NCBI GenBank assembly: GCA_023664725.1 | Contig: JAMPFA010000008.1 | Location: forward strand, 1 to 53,603 | DNA: 53,603 nucleotides | Direction: 5' to 3' | DNA from: Roseburia sp. | GTDB taxonomy: Bacteria > Bacillota > Clostridia > Lachnospirales > Lachnospiraceae | Shown: piece after piece, positions 1 through 7,274 of the stretch | How the letters are laid out: every line of letters begins with the position of its first letter | Numbering within the stretch: the first letter of the stretch is position 1 | Notes under the pieces: model-generated | Seen by the model: only the letters and a program-made list of their open reading frames with translations | What the model was told of the DNA's origin: nothing | Databases searched by the model: none | Translations under genes and position numbers: made by a program

Positions 1-714
1 ATTGTCAATGTGGTAGGTTCTTCTATTGCAAGGGAGGCGGACTATGTCTTTTATACCCTGGCAGGGCCGGAAATCGCCGTTGCCACAACAAAAGCGTACA
101 GTTCCCAGCTGATTGCGGCCTATGTCCTGGCAATGCACTTTGGGCTGGTGCGGGGAGAGATTTCCCGGGAGTACTATCAGGAATTGATCGGATCCATACA
201 GACCATTCCGGCAAAGATAGAGCAGGTTTTAAATGACAAGGAGCGGATCCAGTGGTTTGCCGCAAAATATGCCAATGCGAAAGATGTGTTCTTTGTGGGA
301 AGAGGAATTGACTACTCCATTTCCCTTGAGGGAAGTCTTAAGATGAAAGAGATTTCTTATATCCATTCCGAGGCCTATGCGGCAGGGGAGTTAAAGCACG
401 GAACCATCAGCCTGATCGAGGACAATATCCTTGTGATCGGTGTGCTGACTCAGAGCGAGCTGTATGAAAAGACCGTCAGCAATATGGTGGAGTGCCGTTC
501 CAGAGGGGCATATCTTATGGGCCTTACCACCTACGGGCATTATGAGATTGAGGATACGGTGGACTTTACGGTTTATGTCCCCAGGGTGGATGAACATTTT
601 TCGGCTTCTCTGGCCATTATTCCCTTACAGCTCATCGGGTATTATCTCAGTGTGGCAAAGGGACTGGATGTGGATAAGCCCAGAAATCTGGCAAAGAGTG
701 TGACGGTAGAGTAG
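1..714 (+). CDS. glmS: Glutamine-fructose-6-phosphate aminotransferase, C-terminal part (5' truncated by window edge)
   Basis: This is the C-terminal isomerase half of GlmS, which makes glucosamine-6-phosphate for peptidoglycan and amino-sugar synthesis in the cytoplasm. The frame is open from base 1, so the gene starts upstream of the window; 237 residues are visible. Seen: the SIS sugar-isomerase signatures, including AGPEIAVATTKAYSSQL, then LEGSLKMKEISYIHSEAYAAGE and the usual family ending DKPRNLAKSVTVE, which gives an intact C-terminus. There is no visible terminator before the next gene 46 bases on, so readthrough into the retron cassette is possible (inference). Confidence 0.95.
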   Translation: MVNVVGSSIAREADYVFYTLAGPEIAVATTKAYSSQLIAAYVLAMHFGLVRGEISREYYQELIGSIQTIPAKIEQVLNDKERIQWFAAKYANAKDVFFVGRGIDYSISLEGSLKMKEISYIHSEAYAAGELKHGTISLIEDNILVIGVLTQSELYEKTVSNMVECRSRGAYLMGLTTYGHYEIEDTVDFTVYVPRVDEHFSASLAIIPLQLIGYYLSVAKGLDVDKPRNLAKSVTVE

Positions 715-760
715 GCAGTGATTTTACAGACAATAGAGAAAGAGCAGAGAGGAAGGTTCC

Positions 761-2794
761 ATGGCAATCCATAAAATTCAGATTTGGGGTTACCGATCCA
801 TTTCCTATATGGAGCTTGAGGCCAGTCAGATCGTGGCTTTTATTGGGTCAAATGGCAGCGGAAAATCAAATATTTTATCGGCGCTTCACTTTTTCTACCG
901 CAATTTGACAGGGGATGAGAGAGAGGAGGGAAGCTTTGATCTCAACAATCCTTTCCGAAATGAGATACGCATTTGTGTCACCTATGACCTCAGGGGAATC
1001 CTGCGGATCATCCAGCACAATCGAAATAAAGCCCAGGGAGAATCTGATGGCGGCGAAGGATATGAAAATTATTACCAGAAAATTCAGGCTTTGTCCCAGG
1101 ATGACAAGATCGTGCTGGAGGTGTACCAGCGGAAAGGCCAGGCGCCGGAGTGGAATGTGAAGTATAATGTCAGACAGATTTTAGCATCCCTGTTTCCCAT
1201 TTATTTTGTGGATGCCAGAATGATCGCACTGGATGACTGGACAAATCTGTGGAGCCTGCTTGGAGATCTGGTGAAGCTTCGGGATGTGGATTCCAAAAGC
1301 CTGCAGCAGGACCTGGGGAACTGGATTGCGAAAAACGGCCATGGCATTGGCGCAAAAACAGACAGGTTGAGGCAGTATCTTTTGGACAGCAGCATCGGGG
1401 TGAAAGGCCTTACCGCAAAGCAGCTGGGGGAAAATCTGGCGGAACTGCAGCTGGGGGGAAGGGTATTTCAATATGAGGAGCACAGCCTGAAAAACAATTC
1501 CAACGGTACAAATTCTTTTTATTATACAAAAACATTGCTAACGATTTTGTGCCTGATCAAAGATTATAAGCTGAAAGAACCCATAGTGATCCTGGATGAA
1601 CCGGAGATCAGCCTGCATTTGGGAAAAATAGATGAGCTGATGGGGCAGCTGTTTGAGACATCAGGCAGATTGCAGTATTTTTTGTCCACACACTCTGCAA
1701 GGTGCGTGAAGAACCTTATGGAGCAGGAGGAGAGGGATGTGCGCATTTATCATGCGGCTCTTATAAACCGCTATACCCAGGCAAAGCTGGTGCGAACCCT
1801 GACCCAGGGTGAGCAGCGGGAGCGGGTGATCCTCTCGGAGGCCTACACCAACGTGTGCTTTGCAAAGATGATACTCAGCGTGGAGGGGGATACGGAGTAT
1901 GAGGTGTTTAAGAACCGTTATCTTCGGGAAGCCTTTCCCTCCTTAAAGGAAGTGGAACTGGTGCAGGGCATGAGCAATCAGGTTGTGCAAAATCTCATCG
2001 AACCGGGGAAGCGCAACTATCAGACGCCGGGGCTTTCGGTGATTGATATGGACAAGGTTTTAAAAAAGAATGGAAACCAGAACAGTTTCCGCTTCAAAGG
2101 GCTGAAAAATGATGGAGAGGGAAAAGAGCGGTATACATACGGAGACAGGAGAAAGGATACGCTTTATAAAAAGAAGCGGATCAGGAGTATGTGTGAGAAA
2201 TGCAGGTTTACCTACTATTATCCTCTGTTTAGCTGTGAGGATGAAAATTTTCAGTTGATGCTTAAACTGATCCGGGAGTACTGCCTTAGTTACCAGACTT
2301 TTGTTTGGAAAACTACCATTGAGGGTGTTTTGATCACCAGGGAGAATATAGAGGATTTCTGGAATTTTATGCAAAAGGAGCTTAAACCGGAGGAAATAAA
2401 AGAAATACAACCCTATATGGACAAATGTGACATAAACGGAAAGGTAAATTACTGCAGGATGATCTTTTCCGGAAAAAGTGATTATCTGTTGTCCAAAAAA
2501 GAGTTAAAAGAGGAAAACCCAAGGATTGATCCGGCGCTTTTTGAGACGCTTTCCATCGCAAAAAAGACAAATGGATGGGTGAGCCGTTGGCTGGAATATG
2601 TCTGTCTCTCCATTGCGGGGATTGACCCTCAAGGGGAGAATCCATACCGGGAATTTTTAAGGTTTATGAAAGATCCGGAAAACAGGAAGAATTTTCAGGT
2701 ACGGTTTCGCTTATCTTTTGGAGAAATGTTTGATTTTTTTAATATTATGGAAAAAACAATGACGTACCAGAGAAAAAGTGGTATAGTGGTATAG
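761..2794 (+). CDS. OLD-family ATPase with TOPRIM nuclease domain, probable retron effector
   Basis: A 677-residue SMC/OLD-type ATPase fused to a TOPRIM domain. Seen: Walker A GSNGSGKS at residues 29-36, Walker B VILDEPE with D279/E280, an LSTHS switch histidine soon after, then the TOPRIM acidic motif VEGDTE (E375) and a DxD motif (D429, D431) within LSVIDMDKV. A cysteine pair (MCEKC) lies about 65 residues later. Known: OLD proteins are ATP-dependent nucleases used in phage defence, and ATPase-TOPRIM proteins are the effectors of type I-B retrons such as Retron-Eco8. Its stop codon lies only 6 bases before the inverted-repeat-bounded ncRNA, and an RT gene follows, so I infer it is the toxic effector held in check by RT plus msDNA. 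The start has a good site (GAGAGGAAGG, 8 bases before ATG). No promoter was recognised in the 46 bases after glmS. It could instead be a stand-alone OLD defence gene. Confidence 0.82.
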   Translation: MAIHKIQIWGYRSISYMELEASQIVAFIGSNGSGKSNILSALHFFYRNLTGDEREEGSFDLNNPFRNEIRICVTYDLRGILRIIQHNRNKAQGESDGGEGYENYYQKIQALSQDDKIVLEVYQRKGQAPEWNVKYNVRQILASLFPIYFVDARMIALDDWTNLWSLLGDLVKLRDVDSKSLQQDLGNWIAKNGHGIGAKTDRLRQYLLDSSIGVKGLTAKQLGENLAELQLGGRVFQYEEHSLKNNSNGTNSFYYTKTLLTILCLIKDYKLKEPIVILDEPEISLHLGKIDELMGQLFETSGRLQYFLSTHSARCVKNLMEQEERDVRIYHAALINRYTQAKLVRTLTQGEQRERVILSEAYTNVCFAKMILSVEGDTEYEVFKNRYLREAFPSLKEVELVQGMSNQVVQNLIEPGKRNYQTPGLSVIDMDKVLKKNGNQNSFRFKGLKNDGEGKERYTYGDRRKDTLYKKKRIRSMCEKCRFTYYYPLFSCEDENFQLMLKLIREYCLSYQTFVWKTTIEGVLITRENIEDFWNFMQKELKPEEIKEIQPYMDKCDINGKVNYCRMIFSGKSDYLLSKKELKEENPRIDPALFETLSIAKKTNGWVSRWLEYVCLSIAGIDPQGENPYREFLRFMKDPENRKNFQVRFRLSFGEMFDFFNIMEKTMTYQRKSGIVV

Positions 2795-2800
2795 AAATAC

Positions 2801-2977
2801 GGGGTAAGCAGAAATTTTGTGTGATTCGATTAGCACAGATCCGCGAGTGGGCATGGGAATGCCTTGAAACCGTGGAACCGATGTCCCTACAGGCTTAAAT
2901 GCAGTATACGGATACGATGGATGGAGTGATGATCCGGGATATCTCCCTGGAGGAATTTTCAAGTGAGTGCTTACCCT
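2801..2977 (+). ncRNA. Candidate retron msr-msd non-coding RNA
   Basis: The non-coding stretch between effector and RT genes is bounded by a perfect inverted repeat, GGGTAAGCA (2802-2810) and TGCTTACCC (2968-2976), extendable by one G-U pair (2801/2977). After a one-sided 7-base bulge the pairing resumes as GAAATT (2811-2816) with AATTTTC (2954-2960). Such a1/a2 ends are a hallmark of retron ncRNAs. Inside are TTAGC at 2830-2834, which resembles the branching-G context of Ec86 (candidate G2833); a clean hairpin GGCAT-GGGA-ATGCC (2850-2863); and a hand-folded distal hairpin, GATA/TATC plus GGAT/ATCC, over 2911-2943. A competing hairpin exists at 2934-2950. The length of about 177 nt is usual for retrons. 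The msd boundary and branch point are inferred. Confidence 0.68.
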
Positions 2978-2993
2978 TTGACAAAGGATACTT

Positions 2994-4091
2994 ATGAAAA
3001 TATATACATATGACTATTTACAGGAACACGTACTGCAGACCACCCGCAAGAACTTAGAGACGGTGACAGGCAGTGTGGAGGCCTTGTACGAAAGTTACGA
3101 AGTGCCAAAGAAAAACGGAACCCGAACCATTCATGCCATTCGGAAAAATTTGGAGGGCAGAGAACTGCAAAAGCTTCAGAAAAATCTATACCGGCGTTTT
3201 TTGCGCCATGTGCCAGTGGGGGTAAATGTAAAGGGATTTGTGGAAAAGGAGAGTTATCTGACTTTTTTAAAACCCCATGTGGGAAATCGTTATTTTATGC
3301 GTCTGGATATCTGTGATTTCTTTGACTCTTTTCAGGGGGAACTTCTGAGGGAAATGCTGGGAGAGCAGGTCAGGGACAGGGAAGCCCTAGAGCAGGTGAT
3401 ACGTTTGTGTACCCTGGAGGGAAAACTGCCTCAGGGGGCTGTGACATCGCCGGCGGTGTCCAACATTTGTTTTCGCAGGGTTGACCAGCGGATCTTGAAA
3501 TACTGTCAGCGGATCGAAGAGCGGGTGCGCCAGCAGAGGAAGCGGGAAGGGGATTTTTGTTTTCCACGGATCTGTTTTACCCGGTATGCAGATGATCTGC
3601 TGTTTAGTTCCAATTTTTTTGATTTTCAGAAGAACATGTATTTTTATCATCAGATTGCCAATATTTTAAAGGACAAACATTTTTCATTGAACAGGACGAA
3701 AACCCGCTTTGGACAGTGGGAGATTGTTTTAAACGGCTATGTGCTGGGGGAAGATATCCATCTCTCCAGGAGAAAGCTTTCGGAGTTAAGACAGATCCTC
3801 TACTTTTTTAAGGACAAATCCAAAGAAGGATTTGTGCCGGATAAAGCGGTGTTTTCAGACAGCCCCAAGCTTCTTATGGATATGAATTCTTATTTGAGGC
3901 AGGGGAATTATCGTCATGAACTCTTTGGGTCATCGCAGCAGATCGCCTATTATCTGGCGGGATACCGTTCTTTTCTGATTTCTGTCCTCCGGGAAAATCA
4001 AAGGAGTGAGGAGCTTCCCCTAAAGGAGATGGAAAAACTTGTGGGGCGTATAGAGATGGTTTTGGATGAGATGAAAGCATTGGAGGTATAA
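2994..4091 (+). CDS. Retron-type reverse transcriptase
   Basis: A 365-residue reverse transcriptase about the size of retron RTs, with no maturase or endonuclease domain. Seen: RT1-like KKNGTRTIHA near residue 40; motif A RLDICDFFDSF with catalytic D105; motif B LPQGAVTSP from residue 145, followed by SNICFRRVDQRI; catalytic YADD at 198-201; and a thumb segment LNGYVLGEDIHLSRRK from 246. These align in order with Ec86-type retron RTs. The retron NAxxH motif is reduced to FLKPH (residues 91-95, His kept), and the VTG motif is LNG. It would copy the upstream RNA (2801-2977) into msDNA. Its Shine-Dalgarno AAAGGA (2983-2988) sits just past the a2 repeat. The next gene's Shine-Dalgarno overlaps its 3' end, so the two are co-translated. 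An unclassified non-retron defence RT is the main alternative. Confidence 0.88.
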   Translation: MKIYTYDYLQEHVLQTTRKNLETVTGSVEALYESYEVPKKNGTRTIHAIRKNLEGRELQKLQKNLYRRFLRHVPVGVNVKGFVEKESYLTFLKPHVGNRYFMRLDICDFFDSFQGELLREMLGEQVRDREALEQVIRLCTLEGKLPQGAVTSPAVSNICFRRVDQRILKYCQRIEERVRQQRKREGDFCFPRICFTRYADDLLFSSNFFDFQKNMYFYHQIANILKDKHFSLNRTKTRFGQWEIVLNGYVLGEDIHLSRRKLSELRQILYFFKDKSKEGFVPDKAVFSDSPKLLMDMNSYLRQGNYRHELFGSSQQIAYYLAGYRSFLISVLRENQRSEELPLKEMEKLVGRIEMVLDEMKALEV

Positions 4092-4093
4092 AG

Positions 4094-4963
4094 ATGGGAG
4101 GAAACCGGGCAAGGGACTATTGGTGCAGTGAGATGGAGGCCATGCTGGCGTCCTACCGGCAGTTTGAGATGCTGATCCCGGCGGAGAAAGGGAAGGGAGC
4201 GGCCCACAGGGGGGAGGATGGCAGATACGTGGAGAGTCTGTTAAAGCACACGTTGGAGAAGTTTCTCCCCGGGGATCTGGAAGTGTTAAACGGATTTATT
4301 TTGCGCTCCGGGGTAAAGAGCGCTTTTTCCGGCAAGGCCAGGAAAAAAGATGAGGACAGGCATTCCAGCCAGTTGGATGCCATTATTTATGACACGAAAA
4401 ACTATCCGGTGTACCAGCGTTTTGGGGACACGGCGGTGGTGATCCCGGAGGGTGTGGTGGGAATCATTTCCATAAAAAAGACACTGCGGGAAGCCGACCT
4501 GGACCATGAGATAAAAATGCTGAAAGAGGCGGCAGCGCTTTGTGCATTTAAGAACCGAAAAGGGCCTTTTCTGGCTTTGGTGGGGATGGATGATAAAGTT
4601 CTGGCAGATCCTCTTGACAGCGGTGTCAGGGTTATAGATCGGATCCAATCAGTGTTTAGACAGGAAAAGTGCATTTCTTATGAGGAGATGCCTGGATTTG
4701 TGGGAAGCCTTACACGGTGGAGCGTACATAAAGGCCACAAAAAGGGCAGCAAGTGCGCCACATTTCAGGTTTATGTCCACAAGAAGGGGGAGGAGCACTT
4801 AGGGCTTTCCTTTTTGCTGAAAGGGATTCTGGATGTGTATTACAGCCAGGGGAGAGGCCGGGGAGGAGAGCCTGGCTTTATCAGTTTTCCACCAGACCGA
4901 AGTTATGAGGGAAGCACAAAGGAGATCGGGTATCATGTGATCCACAGCGTGAACAGAGACTGA
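4094..4963 (+). CDS. DUF6602-like protein, PD-(D/E)XK-type fold with altered active site
   Basis: A 289-residue soluble protein that resembles the DUF6602 family. Seen: an N-terminal GRYVESLL (E47), SQLDAIIYD (D95), then the strand VVGIISIKKTL (S126-x-K128). Known: this order matches PD-(D/E)XK nuclease-like folds, where the last element is normally E-x-K (IEVKSTL in DUF6602); here the Glu is Ser. The start follows the RT stop by 2 bases, and its GGAGGT Shine-Dalgarno (4082-4087) lies inside the RT gene. It is therefore tightly coupled to the RT and I infer it is a component or accessory of the retron cassette, perhaps a DNA-binding pseudo-nuclease. The family call is from memory of the motif pattern; function is unproven. 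Confidence 0.6.
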   Translation: MGGNRARDYWCSEMEAMLASYRQFEMLIPAEKGKGAAHRGEDGRYVESLLKHTLEKFLPGDLEVLNGFILRSGVKSAFSGKARKKDEDRHSSQLDAIIYDTKNYPVYQRFGDTAVVIPEGVVGIISIKKTLREADLDHEIKMLKEAAALCAFKNRKGPFLALVGMDDKVLADPLDSGVRVIDRIQSVFRQEKCISYEEMPGFVGSLTRWSVHKGHKKGSKCATFQVYVHKKGEEHLGLSFLLKGILDVYYSQGRGRGGEPGFISFPPDRSYEGSTKEIGYHVIHSVNRD

Positions 4964-4978
4964 CAGAAATGGATAAAT

Positions 4979-5692
4979 ATGATAAGGATCGGCATTTGTG
5001 ATGACGTGGAGGAAGATTTGCGGCGGATTGAAAAAATCGTCCGGCAGACAGCAAAACAATCTCGTTTCAACATACAGGTAAGCTGTTTTCACAGCGGTGA
5101 GGAGCTTTTGAGAGATATCCATGACAGAGGTGACATGGATATCGTGTTTTTAGATATCTACATGAAAGAGATGAGTGGTGTGGAGACTGCCAGATGCATC
5201 CGGGAAAAAGATTTCCTTGCCATTTTAATCTTTGTATCCATGTATGACCAGTACTGCAAGGAGCTGATAAACGTCCAGCCCTTTGCGTTTATCGACAAGC
5301 CTGTGGTAAGAGAGGATTTAGAGCAGGTGTTACAGCATGCCTTAGACAGGAAAAGCGGAAACAGGGATGTGTTTCGTTACTCCTACAAGAAAGTGGCATA
5401 CAATGTCTTTATACATAAGATTCGGTACTTTGAAAGCCGTAAAAGGGAAATTTGTATCCACAGTGTAGACGGATATGGAATGTTTTATGGAAAACTGGAT
5501 GATCTGGAAAAGGATTTAAAAGAAAGGAATGCCAGTTTTATCCGGGTCAGTCAGTCATTTCTTGTGGCCGCCCTCTACATCAGAGAGATCCGATATGAAA
5601 AAATCGTCTTAGATGACGGCGAGGAGATAGGCATCGGTCCGAAATATAGAAAAATGGTAAAGCATCACTATATGAATTTCATGAAGTTTTAA
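4979..5692 (+). CDS. LytTR-family response regulator
   Basis: A 237-residue cytoplasmic two-component regulator of the AgrA/LytR class. Seen: an N-terminal receiver domain with acidic pair DD (8-9), phospho-acceptor D59 in DIVFLDIYM and the conserved Lys107 in FIDKPV, then a LytTR DNA-binding domain (about residues 135-235) with FESRKREICIHSVDG and FIRVSQSFLV. Family members bind direct repeats near promoters and often control surface or virulence functions. No sensor kinase gene is adjacent, so the partner is elsewhere. It begins 15 bases after the DUF6602-like gene and has only a weak ribosome site, so it may be read from the same transcript. I see nothing that ties it to the retron function. 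Confidence 0.9.
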   Translation: MIRIGICDDVEEDLRRIEKIVRQTAKQSRFNIQVSCFHSGEELLRDIHDRGDMDIVFLDIYMKEMSGVETARCIREKDFLAILIFVSMYDQYCKELINVQPFAFIDKPVVREDLEQVLQHALDRKSGNRDVFRYSYKKVAYNVFIHKIRYFESRKREICIHSVDGYGMFYGKLDDLEKDLKERNASFIRVSQSFLVAALYIREIRYEKIVLDDGEEIGIGPKYRKMVKHHYMNFMKF

Positions 5693-5733
5693 CGCTTTGG
5701 TGCAAAAATGAAAAAGGAAAAGGAATCTAAAAT

Positions 5734-6246
5734 ATGCAAAGTGGAGAAAATAAATGTTGGAAACTGATAGAAAAAATCGTATATACGGTTTTGAAATGGA
5801 TGTTTTCCCTTATAGGAAAAGAACTGTCTGGCGAAATGTTTGCGTCCTTTATGCAGTTTGTAAAGTTTGGCATTGTGGGGGTCAGCAACACGGTGATTTC
5901 CTACCTGCTCTACGTGGTCAGCCTTTTTTTCTTCCGACAGATGGGGATCTTGCCAAAGTCGGGATATCTGGCAGCCCAGGGGATTGCTTTTGTCTTAAGT
6001 GTACTGTGGAGTTTTTACTGGAACAACAAAGTGGTTTTTGCGGAGGGAGACGGTGAGCGGAATCTGTGGAAGGCCCTTTTAAAAACTTATGTCTCCTACT
6101 CTTTTACAGGGCTGTTTTTAAACAGCATCCTGCTGGTTTTGTGGGTGCAGGTTTTTCATATTTCCGAGTTTATCGCCCCTATCATCAATCTGCTCATCAG
6201 TGTTCCGCTGAATTTTATTTTGAATAAGCTCTGGGCATTTAAGTGA
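5734..6246 (+). CDS. GtrA-like membrane protein
   Basis: A 170-residue integral membrane protein. Seen: four hydrophobic segments after a short cytoplasmic N-terminus, with GtrA-family landmarks QFVKFGIVGVSNTVISYLLY (first segment), the WSFYWNNKVVF turn and the C-terminal PLNFILNKLWAFK. Known: GtrA proteins are thought to move or position undecaprenyl-linked sugars for surface glycan modification. Its position ahead of a sugar nucleotidyltransferase and the polysaccharide cluster fits such a role. It starts 41 bases after the response regulator; no strong Shine-Dalgarno precedes the ATG (the best is AAGGAAAAGGAAT). Confidence 0.9.
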   Translation: MQSGENKCWKLIEKIVYTVLKWMFSLIGKELSGEMFASFMQFVKFGIVGVSNTVISYLLYVVSLFFFRQMGILPKSGYLAAQGIAFVLSVLWSFYWNNKVVFAEGDGERNLWKALLKTYVSYSFTGLFLNSILLVLWVQVFHISEFIAPIINLLISVPLNFILNKLWAFK

Positions 6247-6254
6247 AATATAGT

Positions 6255-6283
6255 TTGCGAATCTTGTAATTTATTGGTATAAT
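6255..6283 (+). promoter_or_regulatory. Sigma-A promoter for the nucleotidyltransferase gene
   Basis: TTGCGA (6255-6260) and a perfect TATAAT (6278-6283) are separated by 17 bases. The site is intergenic and about 33 bases before the next start codon, so it probably drives the nucleotidyltransferase and possibly the DUF5722 gene. Confidence 0.75.
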
Positions 6284-6315
6284 AAGACAATTATAGAAAA
6301 GTGAGGACAAAGATT

Positions 6316-7242
6316 ATGACAAAAACTTCATTGGTGATTATGGCAGCAGGAATCGGCAGCCGTTTTGGCGGAGGGGTCAAACAGCTTACCCCGGTGGGAC
6401 CGGGAGGGGAGATCATCATGGATTATTCCATCTATGACGCCAGGGAAGCCGGTTTTGATGAAGTGGTCTTTATCATACGAAGAGATCTGGAAAAAGATTT
6501 CAAAGAGATCATCGGCAATCGGATCGAAAAGATTCTTCCGGTGAAATATGCATTTCAGGAGCTTTCCGATCTGCCGGAAGGATTTGTAAAGCCTGCAGAG
6601 CGGACCAAACCCTGGGGAACAGGACAGGCAGTCCTTGCCATCAAAGGTTTGGTGGACAATCCTTTTGTGGTAATAAACGCTGACGACTATTACGGAAAAG
6701 AGGCATTTGTGAAGCTTCACGATTATCTTATAGAGAATCAGAGCAAGGCAAAAGAGACAAATCCCTACGACATTTCTATGGCAGGATTTATTTTAAAGAA
6801 TACCTTAAGCGAAAATGGAGGTGTCACCAGAGGGGTGTGCCAGACAGATAATTGCCGATTAAAAGATGTGGAGGAGACTTATGAAATCCAGTATAAAGAC
6901 GGAAAACTGATGGGACTCAATGAGGAGAAGCAGGAGATTTCCTTAGATGAGGACAGCTATGTTTCCATGAATATGTGGGGCTTATACCCCTGCTTTTTGG
7001 AGGAGCTTGAGGGCGGATTTAAAGAGTTCCTTTCCGGTATCAAAGAGGGGGATATCAAGGCAGAGTATTTACTTCCAAAGATTATCGGTAAACTTTTAAA
7101 AGAGGGCAGGGCAAATGTTTCCGTCCTTGAGACAAGGGATAAATGGTTTGGGGTAACTTACCAGGAGGATAAACAGAGCGTGATGGATTCCATTCATGAT
7201 CTGGTGGCAAAAGGTGTGTATAAAGAAAAATTGTTCTCATAA
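6316..7242 (+). CDS. Sugar-phosphate nucleotidyltransferase family protein
   Basis: A 308-residue cytoplasmic nucleotidyltransferase. Seen: the Rossmann-like N-terminus with the nucleotide-binding signature VIMAAGIGSRFGGGVKQL and then INADDYYGKEAF, the acidic metal/substrate motif of NDP-sugar synthases. The protein lacks the longer C-terminal beta-helix of GlmU/GlgC types. It probably activates a sugar-1-phosphate to an NDP-sugar for the nearby glycan genes; the sugar cannot be read from the sequence. The start chosen is the ATG at 6316, preceded by GTGAGGAC, rather than a GTG 15 bases upstream that lies in that Shine-Dalgarno. Own promoter upstream. Confidence 0.85.
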   Translation: MTKTSLVIMAAGIGSRFGGGVKQLTPVGPGGEIIMDYSIYDAREAGFDEVVFIIRRDLEKDFKEIIGNRIEKILPVKYAFQELSDLPEGFVKPAERTKPWGTGQAVLAIKGLVDNPFVVINADDYYGKEAFVKLHDYLIENQSKAKETNPYDISMAGFILKNTLSENGGVTRGVCQTDNCRLKDVEETYEIQYKDGKLMGLNEEKQEISLDEDSYVSMNMWGLYPCFLEELEGGFKEFLSGIKEGDIKAEYLLPKIIGKLLKEGRANVSVLETRDKWFGVTYQEDKQSVMDSIHDLVAKGVYKEKLFS

Positions 7243-7274
7243 ATTTTAATTAAGAGGAAGTAAAGGAGTAAGAG

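Noticed and set aside
2994..4091. RT as a group II intron or diversity-generating element
   Set aside because: No maturase or endonuclease domain follows, no intron domain V-like hairpin was seen, and there is no template/variable repeat pair.
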